Part shown: in pieces, positions 35,485 through 43,762 of the stretch | Position numbering within the stretch: position 1 is the stretch's first letter | Layout of the letters: every line of letters begins with the position of its first letter | Origin: an uncultured Microbacteriaceae bacterium | GTDB lineage: Bacteria; Actinomycetota; Actinomycetes; Actinomycetales; Microbacteriaceae | Direction: 5' to 3' | Assembly: GCA_947487835.1 (NCBI GenBank) | Contig: CANKXX010000001.1 | Location: 62,001-126,000, forward strand | Length of the DNA stretch: 64,000 nucleotides | Program-made: the position numbers and the translations under genes | Notes under the pieces: generated by a model | What the model saw: only the letters and a program-made list of their open reading frames with translations | Database searches by the model: none | Told to the model about the DNA's origin: nothing

Positions 35485-37021
35485 AGCCGAGCTGACCCGG
35501 GCGCGGCTCGTCGTCGCCCTGCTCCTCGTCGCGATCCTGCCCGCGCTGCTCGCGACGGGCGCCGTGCTCTACGACCGCCCGGAACCGCCGCCTGGCCCGC
35601 CCGCCTACAACCCCGTTCCCCTCGCCCGCGAGGGCCTGCTCACCGCCCTGCAGGCGCGCGAGCTGGCGAGGAGCAGGAGGGTGACCACCGACGCGGCCCT
35701 GCAGCCGGCCCCCTGGCTGGTGCCCCCACGGTTCCCCGAGCGGCTTCCCACCATCGCCCTGACGGCGCGCCCCGCCCCGTACACGCTCCCGGAGCTCGCG
35801 ACGCTGTTCCCGACCGCGGTGGACGCCGACGGCACGGCCGTGCTCGTGTCGGCGAGCATCGAGGTCGCGAACGGGGCGGAGCTGGTGATCGACGCGACGA
35901 CGCCGGACGTGCGCCTCCTCAGCGAGCCCGACGGGTTCGCCGCCATCATCGCGCGGGGCGGCGGCATCACGATCACCGGCGACGACCGCGATGACGTGCG
36001 CCTCTCCTCCTGGAATCCGTCCGGCAACAGCGCCGACGAGGACCCCTCGGACGGGCGGTCCTTCCTGCTCGCCATCGGAGGACGCATGGACATCGGGAAC
36101 GCCGACATCGGGCACCTCGGCTTCGGTACCGGCTCGAGTTCCGGCGTCGGCTGGCGCGGCGGGCACCACACGCCCGGGCAGCCGCCGGCGGCGGCCGGCG
36201 GGGACGTCACGGACTCGCAGTTCCACCACAACTGGTTCGGCGCCTACACGTTCGAGGCGGAGAAGATGCGCTGGGTGGGCAACACCTTCGCGAACAACTC
36301 CGCCTACGGGTTCGACCCGCACGACCTCAGCAACGACTTCCTCGTGCAGGACAACGTCGCGCACGGCAACGGGCGGCACGGCTTCATCTTCTCCCGCGGC
36401 TGCGAGCGGAACGTCCTGCGCGACAACGTCGCCTTCGACAACCGAGGGCACGGGTTCATGATCGACGACGGGCGCAGCGTCGACGCCCCGACCGCCCAGG
36501 CCGCGCGACTTCCCTCCGACGACAACGTGCTCATCGGCAACCGCGCGTACGACAACGACGGCAGCGGGATCGAGCTGGAGGGCGGCTCCGGCACGGTCGT
36601 GCAGGACAACATTCTCGAGCGCAACCACGTGGGCATCCGGGTCAAGGATGAGGCGTCCGCCAGAGTCGAGGGGAACACCCTCGTCGACAACGCCCTGGCC
36701 GGGGTCGACGTGCTCGCGGACGTCGACCGGGTGCACCTCACGCGAAACAGCATCGAAGGTGGCTGGGCGGGAATCGCCCTGGGCGACACGGACGCGGCTC
36801 GTCTCACGGGCAACGACGTGAACGGCTCGTCGACGGCGCTCGCCGTCGGCGGTGAGGCGGAGCGGGAGGAGAGCGTCGCCGACGTCGTCGGCCGCATCTT
36901 CCGGTGGAATCCCGTGCTCGTGCTGTGGGTCGCGATCCTGGGCGTGCCCACGGTCGTCGGCGTCCGCGGCATCATCCGTGCGGTCAGCCGCCGACGTAAC
37001 GCCGCCGCGGCGTCGTCGTAG
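35474..37021 (+). CDS. Membrane-anchored AlgG-like right-handed beta-helix C5-epimerase
   Basis: A 515-residue protein with an N-terminal anchor helix (about 9-33), a parallel beta-helix of CASH/NosD-type repeats (about 120-460) and a C-terminal membrane helix (about 477-500) with an RRR tail. The segment YGFDPHDLS holds DPHD (about 281-284), the catalytic motif of the alginate epimerase AlgG. It is followed by AHGNGRHGFIFSR and GHGFMIDDG, which also resemble AlgG repeats. AlgG turns mannuronate into guluronate in the polymer. The start overlaps the GT2 stop by 11 nt, so translation is coupled. It probably modifies the polymer made by that synthase outside the membrane. The polymer's identity is not known. 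Confidence 0.83.
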   Translation: MRVRAELTRARLVVALLLVAILPALLATGAVLYDRPEPPPGPPAYNPVPLAREGLLTALQARELARSRRVTTDAALQPAPWLVPPRFPERLPTIALTARPAPYTLPELATLFPTAVDADGTAVLVSASIEVANGAELVIDATTPDVRLLSEPDGFAAIIARGGGITITGDDRDDVRLSSWNPSGNSADEDPSDGRSFLLAIGGRMDIGNADIGHLGFGTGSSSGVGWRGGHHTPGQPPAAAGGDVTDSQFHHNWFGAYTFEAEKMRWVGNTFANNSAYGFDPHDLSNDFLVQDNVAHGNGRHGFIFSRGCERNVLRDNVAFDNRGHGFMIDDGRSVDAPTAQAARLPSDDNVLIGNRAYDNDGSGIELEGGSGTVVQDNILERNHVGIRVKDEASARVEGNTLVDNALAGVDVLADVDRVHLTRNSIEGGWAGIALGDTDAARLTGNDVNGSSTALAVGGEAEREESVADVVGRIFRWNPVLVLWVAILGVPTVVGVRGIIRAVSRRRNAAAASS

Positions 37022-37075
37022 CGAGGGCGTCCTTCGGGCGCCGACCCGAGAGGGCGGTACCGCGGACCAGACGCG

Positions 37076-37822
37076 TCAGATGAGCCGGCGCAACAGGTCC
37101 TCGGGGCTGCTGCCCACGGACCGGGAGCGCTGCAGCAGCCGCGCGTACTCCTCGTCGGTGAGCTGGAGCGTCACCTCGTGCAGCGAGGGCTCGTCGGGCT
37201 CGACCTCGTCGTCCAGGTCGAACAGGGTGGCCACTCCCCCGGGCGCGCGCGTCTCCGCGGGCATGACGGCGGCGAGCGGCGGGACGGAGGCGCGGGCCTG
37301 CGTCGGTTCGCGGGTGGTCGGCGCGACATCCGCGACCGCACCGCGCTCGGCGGCTTCGGTTCCCCCGAAGCCGGGACCGGTCGGTACCTCGCGGCCCCGC
37401 TGGTACGCCTCGGCGGCCGCGCGGGCACGGGAATCGGCGGCCTCGTTGAGCACATGGCCCACGTGACCCTTCACCCACTCGAAGCGGTAGCGGCGCCCCA
37501 CGATGGCCTCGTCGATCTCCTGCAGCAGGTCGAGGTTCATGACGGGCTTGCCGTCGCCCTTGCGCCAACCCTTCCGCTTCCACCCGGGCATCCACTTGGT
37601 CACGCAGTTGATGACGTACTGGCTGTCGCAGAGGATGAGGAGGTCCTCGTCCACATCCTGGGTGGCGCGGAAGAGCTCGAGCACCGCCTTCAGCTCCCCC
37701 ATGTTGTTCGTGCCGTGCTTCCAGCCGCCGGCGGCCCAGCGGTCGTCGTCGATGTACCAGGCCCATCCGGAGGGGCCGGGGTTGCCCAGGGCGGACCCGT
37801 CGGCGGCAGCAGTGATCGTCAC
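37076..37822 (-). CDS. rnhA: Ribonuclease HI with C-terminal extension
   Basis: A 248-residue enzyme cleaving RNA in RNA/DNA hybrids. The RNase H domain (1-140) has all four carboxylates: Asp8, Glu43 (NNMGELKAV), Asp66 (LCDSQYV) and Asp130, plus the GWKRKGWRKGDGKP handle. An Ala/Pro-rich linker leads to a C-terminal segment of about 60 residues ending in a predicted helical unit (VTLQLTDEEYARLLQRS). This extension is not part of classical RNase HI and its role is unknown. Confidence 0.88.
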   Translation of the reverse strand: MTITAAADGSALGNPGPSGWAWYIDDDRWAAGGWKHGTNNMGELKAVLELFRATQDVDEDLLILCDSQYVINCVTKWMPGWKRKGWRKGDGKPVMNLDLLQEIDEAIVGRRYRFEWVKGHVGHVLNEAADSRARAAAEAYQRGREVPTGPGFGGTEAAERGAVADVAPTTREPTQARASVPPLAAVMPAETRAPGGVATLFDLDDEVEPDEPSLHEVTLQLTDEEYARLLQRSRSVGSSPEDLLRRLI

Positions 37823-37852
37823 CGGTCCATCGTAGGGAACCGGGGCGACGGC

Positions 37853-39058
37853 CTAGACCTCGAAGCGGCGCACGTAGCGCTTGTAGCCGTGCACGCGGTG
37901 GTAGAGCGGCGCGGAGGCGAGCACGAGGACCGCCAGCACGAGGTACATGCCGCGGAACCCGGCGAGCGGGATGATCACGCCGAGCAGCAGCGGCCCCAGC
38001 CCCGTGCCCGCGTCCAGGAGCAGGTAGAACGTGGAGGTCGCCGTGCCGACCCGGTGCGCGGGCGCCTCCGTGACGGCGATGGCCTGCGTGCTCGGCAGGA
38101 GGGCGCCGAAGCCGAAGCCGACGAACGCCCCGGCGATCAGCACGACGATCGCGGAGGGCGACACGGCCAGCAGGAGCAGCCCGAGCGCGAAGGACACGAG
38201 GGTCGGGTAGACCACGGCGTTGTCCCCGCGGCTGTCCTGGATCCTGCCCATGACCAGGCGGGAGAGCAGCACGACGACCGCGTAGACGAGGAAGAAGCCG
38301 CCGGCAGCCGCCGGGAGGTCCTCGGATGCGGCGTAGGACCCGAGGAAGGTGAGCACGCCGGAGTACGCGAACCCGGCCACGAGCATGAGGGTGGCGATCG
38401 GCAGCGCCGACGGGTCGACCATGTCCGACAGGCGCAGCCGCCACATCCGCTCCCGCTCCTCCGCGGTGGGCGTGCGCTCGGGCAGGCGGAGGAACAGGGC
38501 GAGGACCAGCCCGACGAGGCTGCAGCCGGCGCTGAACCAGAAGAGCGCGCTGTAGTCCGCCCGGTCGGCGAGCAGGACCGCGAGGAACGGCCCCACCGCC
38601 GTGGACAGCGTCGAGGAGATGCCGAAGTAGCCGATGCCCTCGCTCCGGCGCGCGGGCGGGATGAGGCGGATGACCGACGCCGTGATCGCGGTGTTGCCGG
38701 TGCCGAATGCGACGCCGTGCACGAAGCGCACGACGATGAGCAGCGTGAGGTCGTTCACCGGCAGGTACAGGGCGGACATGATCACGAACACGGCGAGGCT
38801 CAGGGCCAGCGTGCGCCGACGGCCCACGAAGTCGAGGAACTTCCCCGCGAAGATGCGGGCGACGAGCGCGCCGATGAGGAAGGAGCTGGAGGCGAGTCCC
38901 GCCGCGCTGTCCGATGCCGAGAACCGGTCGACGGCGTAGAGCGCCATGAAGGTCATCAGCAGGTAGAAGACCATCGACATGCAGAGGTTGGTGACGATGG
39001 CGAGCACGAAGCTCCCGCTCCACAGCCTCCGCGAGTCCTCGTCGCTGTCGATCGTCAC
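37853..39058 (-). CDS. MFS transporter (drug-efflux-like)
   Basis: A 401-residue protein with 12 predicted helices and the MFS motif FLDFVGRRRTLALS between helices 2 and 3. An MHGVAFGTG-like segment in helix 4-5 fits the drug:H+ antiporter group. The GTG at 39058 follows a strong GGAGGAGG site; an upstream ATG at 39163 would add 35 unlikely residues. The substrate is unknown. It lies 30 nt upstream of rnhA on the same strand. Confidence 0.85.
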   Translation of the reverse strand: MTIDSDEDSRRLWSGSFVLAIVTNLCMSMVFYLLMTFMALYAVDRFSASDSAAGLASSSFLIGALVARIFAGKFLDFVGRRRTLALSLAVFVIMSALYLPVNDLTLLIVVRFVHGVAFGTGNTAITASVIRLIPPARRSEGIGYFGISSTLSTAVGPFLAVLLADRADYSALFWFSAGCSLVGLVLALFLRLPERTPTAEERERMWRLRLSDMVDPSALPIATLMLVAGFAYSGVLTFLGSYAASEDLPAAAGGFFLVYAVVVLLSRLVMGRIQDSRGDNAVVYPTLVSFALGLLLLAVSPSAIVVLIAGAFVGFGFGALLPSTQAIAVTEAPAHRVGTATSTFYLLLDAGTGLGPLLLGVIIPLAGFRGMYLVLAVLVLASAPLYHRVHGYKRYVRRFEV

Positions 39059-39201
39059 GCCTCCTCCATTCCCGTACTCGCGGCCGGGAGGCGGCCGCGA
39101 CGGGTCGCTCCGGCGCCGACCCAGTGTAGGCGCGACGGACGGGGGCGGCCGGACATGCCGCATCCTCGGTCGTGTGAGCGGCGTCGGTAGGGTGAGGCCT
39201 C

Positions 39202-39609
39202 GTGAGCGGAGATGCGGGATGGCGCAGCACGATCCCCTGGTGGTACGTCGGCGGCGCGGTGGTCACGCTCGTGGTGACCGTGTTGCTCAGCGATACCGTT
39301 ACCCTGCCACCGGCGACCGCTGTCATCTGGGGCCCGTTGATCGGGCTGGAGATATATGAGCGTCGTGCGGCTGCCAGCCGTGGCGCGGCCGCCGAGTCTC
39401 CGGCGAGGCGGAGGACCGCTTCTCCCCGGCGAGAACCCATTGCGGCGGCGCTGATGACTTCAGGGGCGTTGGGAATCGGTCTCATCGTGGGCTTCCGGCA
39501 GAGCGAGCCGCCGAACTGGAGCGCGGCCGCAGTCGGACTCGTCATGGTCGGCATCCCCCTGGTCGTCGTCGCCGTCAGCATGGTGCGGCGACGACGAGCC
39601 GCGCCCTGA
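39202..39609 (+). CDS. Hypothetical four-helix membrane protein
   Basis: A 135-residue protein of unknown function. It has two N-terminal hydrophobic segments (about 12-48), a basic Ala/Arg-rich loop, then two more segments (about 80-128) and an RRRR tail. TAGGGT at 39188-39193, 8 nt before the GTG, indicates a leaderless start. It opens a run of small uncharacterised genes that extends to tRNA-Val. Confidence 0.65.
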   Translation: MSGDAGWRSTIPWWYVGGAVVTLVVTVLLSDTVTLPPATAVIWGPLIGLEIYERRAAASRGAAAESPARRRTASPRREPIAAALMTSGALGIGLIVGFRQSEPPNWSAAAVGLVMVGIPLVVVAVSMVRRRRAAP

Positions 39610-39700
39610 GCGCAGCAGCTCGTCAATGCGTTGCGAGGCGCCGTCGGTACGTGTCACGGTGTTCGCCAACACATCCACTCACGGGAACGAGGTGGTGCGC

Positions 39701-40096
39701 GTGACCCGGTTCGTCATCGACTCCGGCGTGGCGTTGCAGCTTGTCGGCGGCTCGCACGTCGTGTCGAGCGAGCATGAGCTCCTCGCGCCGACGCTGCTGC
39801 GCTCGCAGACGCTGTCCGCGCTCCATGAGGCGGTGCAGCGGGGCGAACTGACCGCCGATGTGGCGCACGAGCGGCTCGACCGGATCCGTCGGCTGCCGAT
39901 CCGGCTCCTCGGGGACGCGGTGCTGCGACGCCGCGCGTGGGACCTTGCCGACCGTCTCGGCTGGGCGAGCACGTACGACGCGGAATACGTCGCGCTGACC
40001 CAGCTGCAGGCCGACGCGCTGGTGACGGCGGATCGGGCGCTCGCCGAGGCCGTCGCGGACATCGTACGCACGGCGACGATCACCGACCTGATCTGA
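39701..40096 (+). CDS. PIN-domain protein (VapC-like), no antitoxin seen
   Basis: A 131-residue PIN nuclease-fold protein. Acidic residues expected for metal binding are Asp7 (FVIDSG), Glu43 (LSALHEAV), Asp93 (STYDAEYVAL) and Asp111 (LVTAD). VapC toxins cleave RNA and are normally preceded by a small antitoxin gene. The 90 nt upstream has no credible antitoxin ORF. It may be an orphan or a housekeeping PIN protein. The GTG at 39701 follows GAGG. Confidence 0.75.
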   Translation: MTRFVIDSGVALQLVGGSHVVSSEHELLAPTLLRSQTLSALHEAVQRGELTADVAHERLDRIRRLPIRLLGDAVLRRRAWDLADRLGWASTYDAEYVALTQLQADALVTADRALAEAVADIVRTATITDLI

Positions 40097-40154
40097 GGCA
40101 GAGGTCGCCGGCAGACGGTCGGCGCGGGACGCACCCAGGCGGTCCGGTCGCGCG

Positions 40155-41150
40155 CTACCACCGCAGCTCGAGGTAGTCCTTCCCGGAGTCGGCGAGGAGG
40201 CGGAGCGCCGTGCCCGGCTGCGGGTCCCCGTCGAGGAAGGCAAGCTGGCAGCGGGCGTTGTAGGCGAGGGTCCAGGCCGTCGCAGCGGCCGCCTGCCGCT
40301 GCTCGCCCGGGCCGAAGGGCCGGCCGCGAGCGCCTTCGTAGTCCGTCAGGAAGTCGCGGACCTCCTCGGGCCGCGGCAGGTCCTGCACATCGGTGCCGCC
40401 GTCCGTGAACGCCGCCGCCGCGAAGCCCGCGATGTGCGGCTCGGGTGCTGCCACCAGATCCCAGTCGAAGGTGCCCACGAGCGCGTCGCCGCTGAACCGG
40501 GCGTTTCCGATGTACCAGTCGGCGTGCCCGACGGTGCGGTCGTTCTGGTCCCCCTCCCGCAGGCGTGACGCCGCCTCCGCCGCGTACTCGTCGAGCCAGG
40601 CGAAGCCGGAGGGCGTCTCGCGGAGGTCGAAGATCGGGTCGTGCGGCTCCGGCCATGGCCCGTCCTGGTGCCGGCACCATGCCGGTCCCGGCCCGGCCGA
40701 CGCCGCGATCTCCGGGTGCGCCCGGAGGATCGCGACGTGCGTGGCGAGCCCATGGGCCAGGGCGCGGCGGACGGCGGACACCCGGGCGTCCCCCCGAGAA
40801 CCGGCGGTCACGAGCTCCTCCGTGGTGAGCACGAGTCCTCGGAACTCGGCGGTGTCGCTGATCGGCCGGGGCGCGGGGAAGCCGGCGTCCGCGAGCATCC
40901 GCTGCGCCCGCACGGTGGCGAGACGCGCGGCCAGGTCCACCGGTTGCCGGTGCGCCTTGATCAGCACGGAACGGCCGTCGCTCAACCTCACCGCCCAGAC
41001 GGCATCGATGCGCCCCGCCCGGAAGATCACGTCAACGATGCCGGCCCCGAGCCGGTCGTGCGCATACGCATCCAGCGCCGACCGGATCTCGGCAGCGTCG
41101 CCGGTGGAGAAGATGACGCACTCGGTGCCCGAAACCTCGCCGGTGTCCAT
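40155..41150 (-). CDS. Aminoglycoside phosphotransferase-like kinase
   Basis: A 331-residue protein with the APH/choline kinase fold. Seen are an ATP-site Lys (SVLIKAHR, Lys65), the catalytic loop VGHADWYIGN (His209, Asp211, Asn216) and the metal-binding FDWD (229-231). The motifs are intact, so it is probably active. The substrate is unknown; APH-like enzymes also act on small metabolites, so resistance should not be assumed. TAGGTT 5 nt before the ATG suggests a leaderless transcript. Confidence 0.75.
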   Translation of the reverse strand: MDTGEVSGTECVIFSTGDAAEIRSALDAYAHDRLGAGIVDVIFRAGRIDAVWAVRLSDGRSVLIKAHRQPVDLAARLATVRAQRMLADAGFPAPRPISDTAEFRGLVLTTEELVTAGSRGDARVSAVRRALAHGLATHVAILRAHPEIAASAGPGPAWCRHQDGPWPEPHDPIFDLRETPSGFAWLDEYAAEAASRLREGDQNDRTVGHADWYIGNARFSGDALVGTFDWDLVAAPEPHIAGFAAAAFTDGGTDVQDLPRPEEVRDFLTDYEGARGRPFGPGEQRQAAAATAWTLAYNARCQLAFLDGDPQPGTALRLLADSGKDYLELRW

Positions 41151-41258
41151 GCTCCAACCTAGGCCGCATCCGAGTGCCCGCGGTCGCGGAATCGGCGCCC
41201 CAGTTCCGTTCACCGGCGAGCAACGCGGTCGCGGTCATCGATACGCTCCGTTGCGTGA

Positions 41259-41591
41259 GTGATCGTCGTCGCGTCGAAACGGGAGTCGACGAAAAGGGGG
41301 CGTCCCCTGTCCCGCTTCGATCCCCGGCCCGAGGACGTCCCGCGTTCGCTTCGGCTCGTCGGCGCGATCGTCCTGGGCGTGGGGCTGCATGGGGTCCTGC
41401 TCGTGCACGCGCTCGACGCCCCGGGCGACGGTTGGCGGTGGGTCTTCTACTGCGGCTACGTGATCGTCTTCGGGACAGCGGCCGGCATCGCGCTGCGACG
41501 CGATCATCGGTGGAGGATCGAGCGTGAGCAGCGTGAGCAGCGTGAGCAGCGCGAGCGGGCCGCAGGAAGGACCGACGGGGTCTCACCGTGA
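41259..41591 (+). CDS. Hypothetical two-helix membrane protein, possible frameshift at its 5' end
   Basis: A 110-residue ORF with two hydrophobic helices (SLRLVGAIVLGVGLHGVLLV and WVFYCGYVIVFGTAAGIAL) and a charged tail with EQR repeats. The tail is encoded by a GTGAGCAGC microrepeat (about 41523-41556). A TACGCT hexamer (41242-41247) would place a leaderless start at GTG 41255, which is in another frame. An A4G5 run at 41292-41300 could join the two frames, so the true N-terminus is uncertain. Function unknown. Confidence 0.5.
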   Translation: MIVVASKRESTKRGRPLSRFDPRPEDVPRSLRLVGAIVLGVGLHGVLLVHALDAPGDGWRWVFYCGYVIVFGTAAGIALRRDHRWRIEREQREQREQRERAAGRTDGVSP

Positions 41592-41645
41592 GCGTCGGCA
41601 GCCGGATGTATCACCCAGAGCGTCGGCAGCCGGATGTATCACCCA
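41590..41645. repeat. 28-bp exact tandem duplication at a gene start
   Basis: Two identical 28-nt units lie back to back (41590-41617 and 41618-41645). The second ends on the A of the ATG at 41645. Because 28 is not a multiple of 3, the two copies are read in different frames and open an otherwise closed upstream frame. Confidence 0.9.
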
Positions 41646-41986
41646 TGAATGCGAACACGCGCGCGAAACTGCTCCGGTCGGAGATGATGCGCCGGATGAA
41701 CGACGGGTGGGTCGTCCTCGAGCGGACCCCGTTCGACTTGGTCATGGTGCACGCCGTTCCGCCGCCCTGGTGGAGAGCGGCGCTGGAAACGCTGAACCCG
41801 GTGTTCTGGGTCAGCGGCATGACGCCTCTGTTGAGCCAGGTGGAGCGCCGCCTGCACGTCTCGGTCGACGAGGAGGGCACCCTCCTGCGCACCACCGTCG
41901 GTGACATCCCGCCGTCGTGGCAACGCCCCTTCTCGTGGGAGGTCGCGGACGGAGCGGAGCCGCGCAGGATCGCCCCTACCGGGTGA
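41645..41986 (+). CDS. Hypothetical protein
   Basis: A 113-residue soluble protein of no recognised family, with a Trp-rich centre (PPPWWRAALETLNPVFWVSG). I prefer the ATG at 41645. An in-frame GTG at 41588, overlapping the stop of the previous gene, would add 19 residues, but these are created by the 28-bp duplication. The 3' end overlaps the convergent gene at 41976 by 11 nt. Confidence 0.55.
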   Translation: MNANTRAKLLRSEMMRRMNDGWVVLERTPFDLVMVHAVPPPWWRAALETLNPVFWVSGMTPLLSQVERRLHVSVDEEGTLLRTTVGDIPPSWQRPFSWEVADGAEPRRIAPTG

Positions 41987-42275
41987 GGGCGCGCTCGTAC
42001 TCGCGGAAGAGGACGACGGCGCCCGTGAGCGCGGCCACTGCGCCGAGCAGCATGAGGATCAGGGACGGAACGTCGATCGAACCGGCCGTGTGAGTGGCGT
42101 CGGCTCGGACGCCCGCGGCGTACGCGCCCGTCGCGCCGAGGAATGCGAGGCCGATACCGACGCCGACGAGCGCGATCCCGCTCAGGACCCGCACCAGGAC
42201 GACGCCGCGGGTGGGGCGCTTCTCGCTCCGGGCTCGGCGGCTGCTCATGCTTCGTGCCGGATAGTCACGGTCCAT
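41976..42275 (-). CDS. Hypothetical two-helix membrane protein
   Basis: A 99-residue protein with a basic N-terminus and two hydrophobic helices (about 27-53 and 70-90). No family recognised. The TAGGGT hexamer (minus strand, 42282-42287) lies 6 nt before the ATG, supporting a leaderless start. Confidence 0.62.
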   Translation of the reverse strand: MDRDYPARSMSSRRARSEKRPTRGVVLVRVLSGIALVGVGIGLAFLGATGAYAAGVRADATHTAGSIDVPSLILMLLGAVAALTGAVVLFREYERALTR

Positions 42276-42347
42276 GGCGTCACCCTAGGTGCGCAGGCGC
42301 CCTCGGCGCGAGAGCCGGTCGGTGTGGTGTCCGCTGGACCACACACG

Positions 42348-42635
42348 TCATAGTCCGTGGCGACGTCGGACCTCCTCGTCGGATCCCGCGCCGACTCCGT
42401 GCTCGCGCTCGAGGTCCGTGAGCTGCCGCTTCCCGCTACGCAGGTTGACGTAGCCGAGGATGACCCACGCGGCCCCGATCACGAGGTTCAGCCACCCCGT
42501 CGCTGCTGACGATCCCGCGGCCAGGATCAGGTACAGGGTCGCGCTCACGATGAAGAACACACCCAGCGTGAGTCCGCCGATCCCGGCGCCGCGCAGCCGT
42601 TGTGCCGCGATCCTTCTCTGCACCGGTGAGCTCAC
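42348..42635 (-). CDS. Hypothetical two-helix membrane protein
   Basis: A 95-residue protein with two hydrophobic helices (about 17-42 and 46-66) and a charged C-terminus. No family recognised. The GTG at 42635 is 7 nt after TAGCGT (minus strand, 42643-42648). Longer in-frame extensions upstream run through the divergent gene and are rejected. Confidence 0.6.
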   Translation of the reverse strand: MSSPVQRRIAAQRLRGAGIGGLTLGVFFIVSATLYLILAAGSSAATGWLNLVIGAAWVILGYVNLRSGKRQLTDLEREHGVGAGSDEEVRRRHGL

Positions 42636-42683
42636 GTTCCGCACGCTACCGGAAGTGGCACCGCCGCTCGATACGCTGAGCCC

Positions 42684-42932
42684 GTGAGCTGGGATCGCAT
42701 TTTGGGGCCGCCTTACCGTTCGCGGGGACGAGCGTGGTTCATGGCCGTGTTCGCCGGATCGGTGATGGTCCTCGCCGCCGTGTTCGCCGTAACCAGGTTC
42801 GACCAGCCGGCTCTGTGGGTGCCGTTGCTCGGTCTCTCGCAGCACCCGTTCTGGCACGGCGTTCACTCCCTGCGGGTGCATCACGAGCGGAGTCGGTCGA
42901 GTGAGTTGGAATCCGGTGACCGAACGCGCTGA
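42684..42932 (+). CDS. Hypothetical membrane protein
   Basis: An 82-residue protein with two hydrophobic segments (AWFMAVFAGSVMVLAAVFAV and a weaker one around 44-55) and a basic tail. TACGCT at 42672-42677, 6 nt before the GTG, supports a leaderless start. Its end overlaps the next gene by 32 nt. Function unknown. Confidence 0.55.
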   Translation: MSWDRILGPPYRSRGRAWFMAVFAGSVMVLAAVFAVTRFDQPALWVPLLGLSQHPFWHGVHSLRVHHERSRSSELESGDRTR

Positions 42933-43092
42933 GAGGAAGGCCCTGGCCGCCGCCTGGTTCGAAGCCGAAGAGTTCTTCCGCGGCGCCGGCGCAGAACTGA
43001 TGAGTGATGGGGACCGCGGGGCGTACGAGCAGATGCGTGCGCGCGTCGATGCCGCCGAGGCTCGACTCCGTGCTGCTCGCGAGCGCGGCTGA
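42901..43092 (+). CDS. Small hypothetical helical protein
   Basis: A 63-residue acidic, Ala/Glu/Arg-rich, probably helical protein. The GTG at 42901 lies inside the 3' end of the preceding gene, with GGAG about 8 nt upstream, so translation may be coupled. Composition is protein-like, but no family is recognised. Confidence 0.5.
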   Translation: MSWNPVTERAERKALAAAWFEAEEFFRGAGAELMSDGDRGAYEQMRARVDAAEARLRAARERG

Positions 43093-43213
43093 CTCGAATG
43101 CGCAGCCGGACGAAACAGCGGTCGTCGGTGCGCACGCTAAGCAGGCCTGCAGGTGAGAAGAACCGAATCGTGAGCCGCGAGGGAGACCTCAATGCACCAT
43201 TGTCGGAGCGGTC

Positions 43214-43717
43214 GTGATGCTGACGCTCTCCCCCGCGGACATGCCATTCGTCCCGAGTCCTGCGACGTCGACGCTCGCTTTAGCTGTCGTATTGGCGGGT
43301 TTCATCCTCGTCGGGGTGACCGTAGGCGTGTACCGGTTCACTGATACTCCGGCCACCCGCCGCGGTGTCCTGTTGTTCTGCGCAGGCATGGCCGCTGTCG
43401 TCCTGGGTCTCGTGGTGGGGACCGCCCTGGAGCGCCCGACCGAGGAGAAAGAGGACGAGCTGTATGGGCCAATGGTCCGTCAGTGGCTTCAGGCGGAGTA
43501 CGGACTGAGGGTCAGCGAGGCCACAGCCGAAACCCTCATCGAGGAGTCGGATTGCGGCGTCAACGCTCGCAATGGTGACGGCGATCGATGCGGAGCGTTC
43601 TTCATGGGCGACGTCGACGGCGAACGACGGCACCTCGCAGTGCACCTCGACGAGACCGACGGGCGGTACGTCGTCCGGGAGATCGACGGGACGCTCGTCC
43701 CGGCACGGACAACGTAG
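43214..43717 (+). CDS. Hypothetical membrane protein with outer domain
   Basis: A 167-residue protein with two membrane helices (about 20-42 and 50-70) and a C-terminal soluble domain with two cysteines (SDCGVN, DRCGAF), which may form a disulfide outside the cell. GTG-ATG tandem start at 43214. Codon use is less GC-biased than in neighbours, which suggests recent acquisition. Function unknown. Confidence 0.58.
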   Translation: MMLTLSPADMPFVPSPATSTLALAVVLAGFILVGVTVGVYRFTDTPATRRGVLLFCAGMAAVVLGLVVGTALERPTEEKEDELYGPMVRQWLQAEYGLRVSEATAETLIEESDCGVNARNGDGDRCGAFFMGDVDGERRHLAVHLDETDGRYVVREIDGTLVPARTT

Positions 43718-43762
43718 ACGCAGCGTACGGAGTGGAACCGGTCGGCCTCGGGCAACTGACGG

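Noticed and set aside
39460-39700. Antitoxin gene partner for the PIN protein
   Set aside because: The only short ORFs there are antisense to the preceding membrane protein gene or lack a start and antitoxin-like features.
41174-41527. Plus-strand Arg-rich ORF overlapping the 41259 gene
   Set aside because: Its composition is that of a shifted frame; the neighbouring frame has two clear membrane helices. Only its first codons are considered in the frameshift finding.
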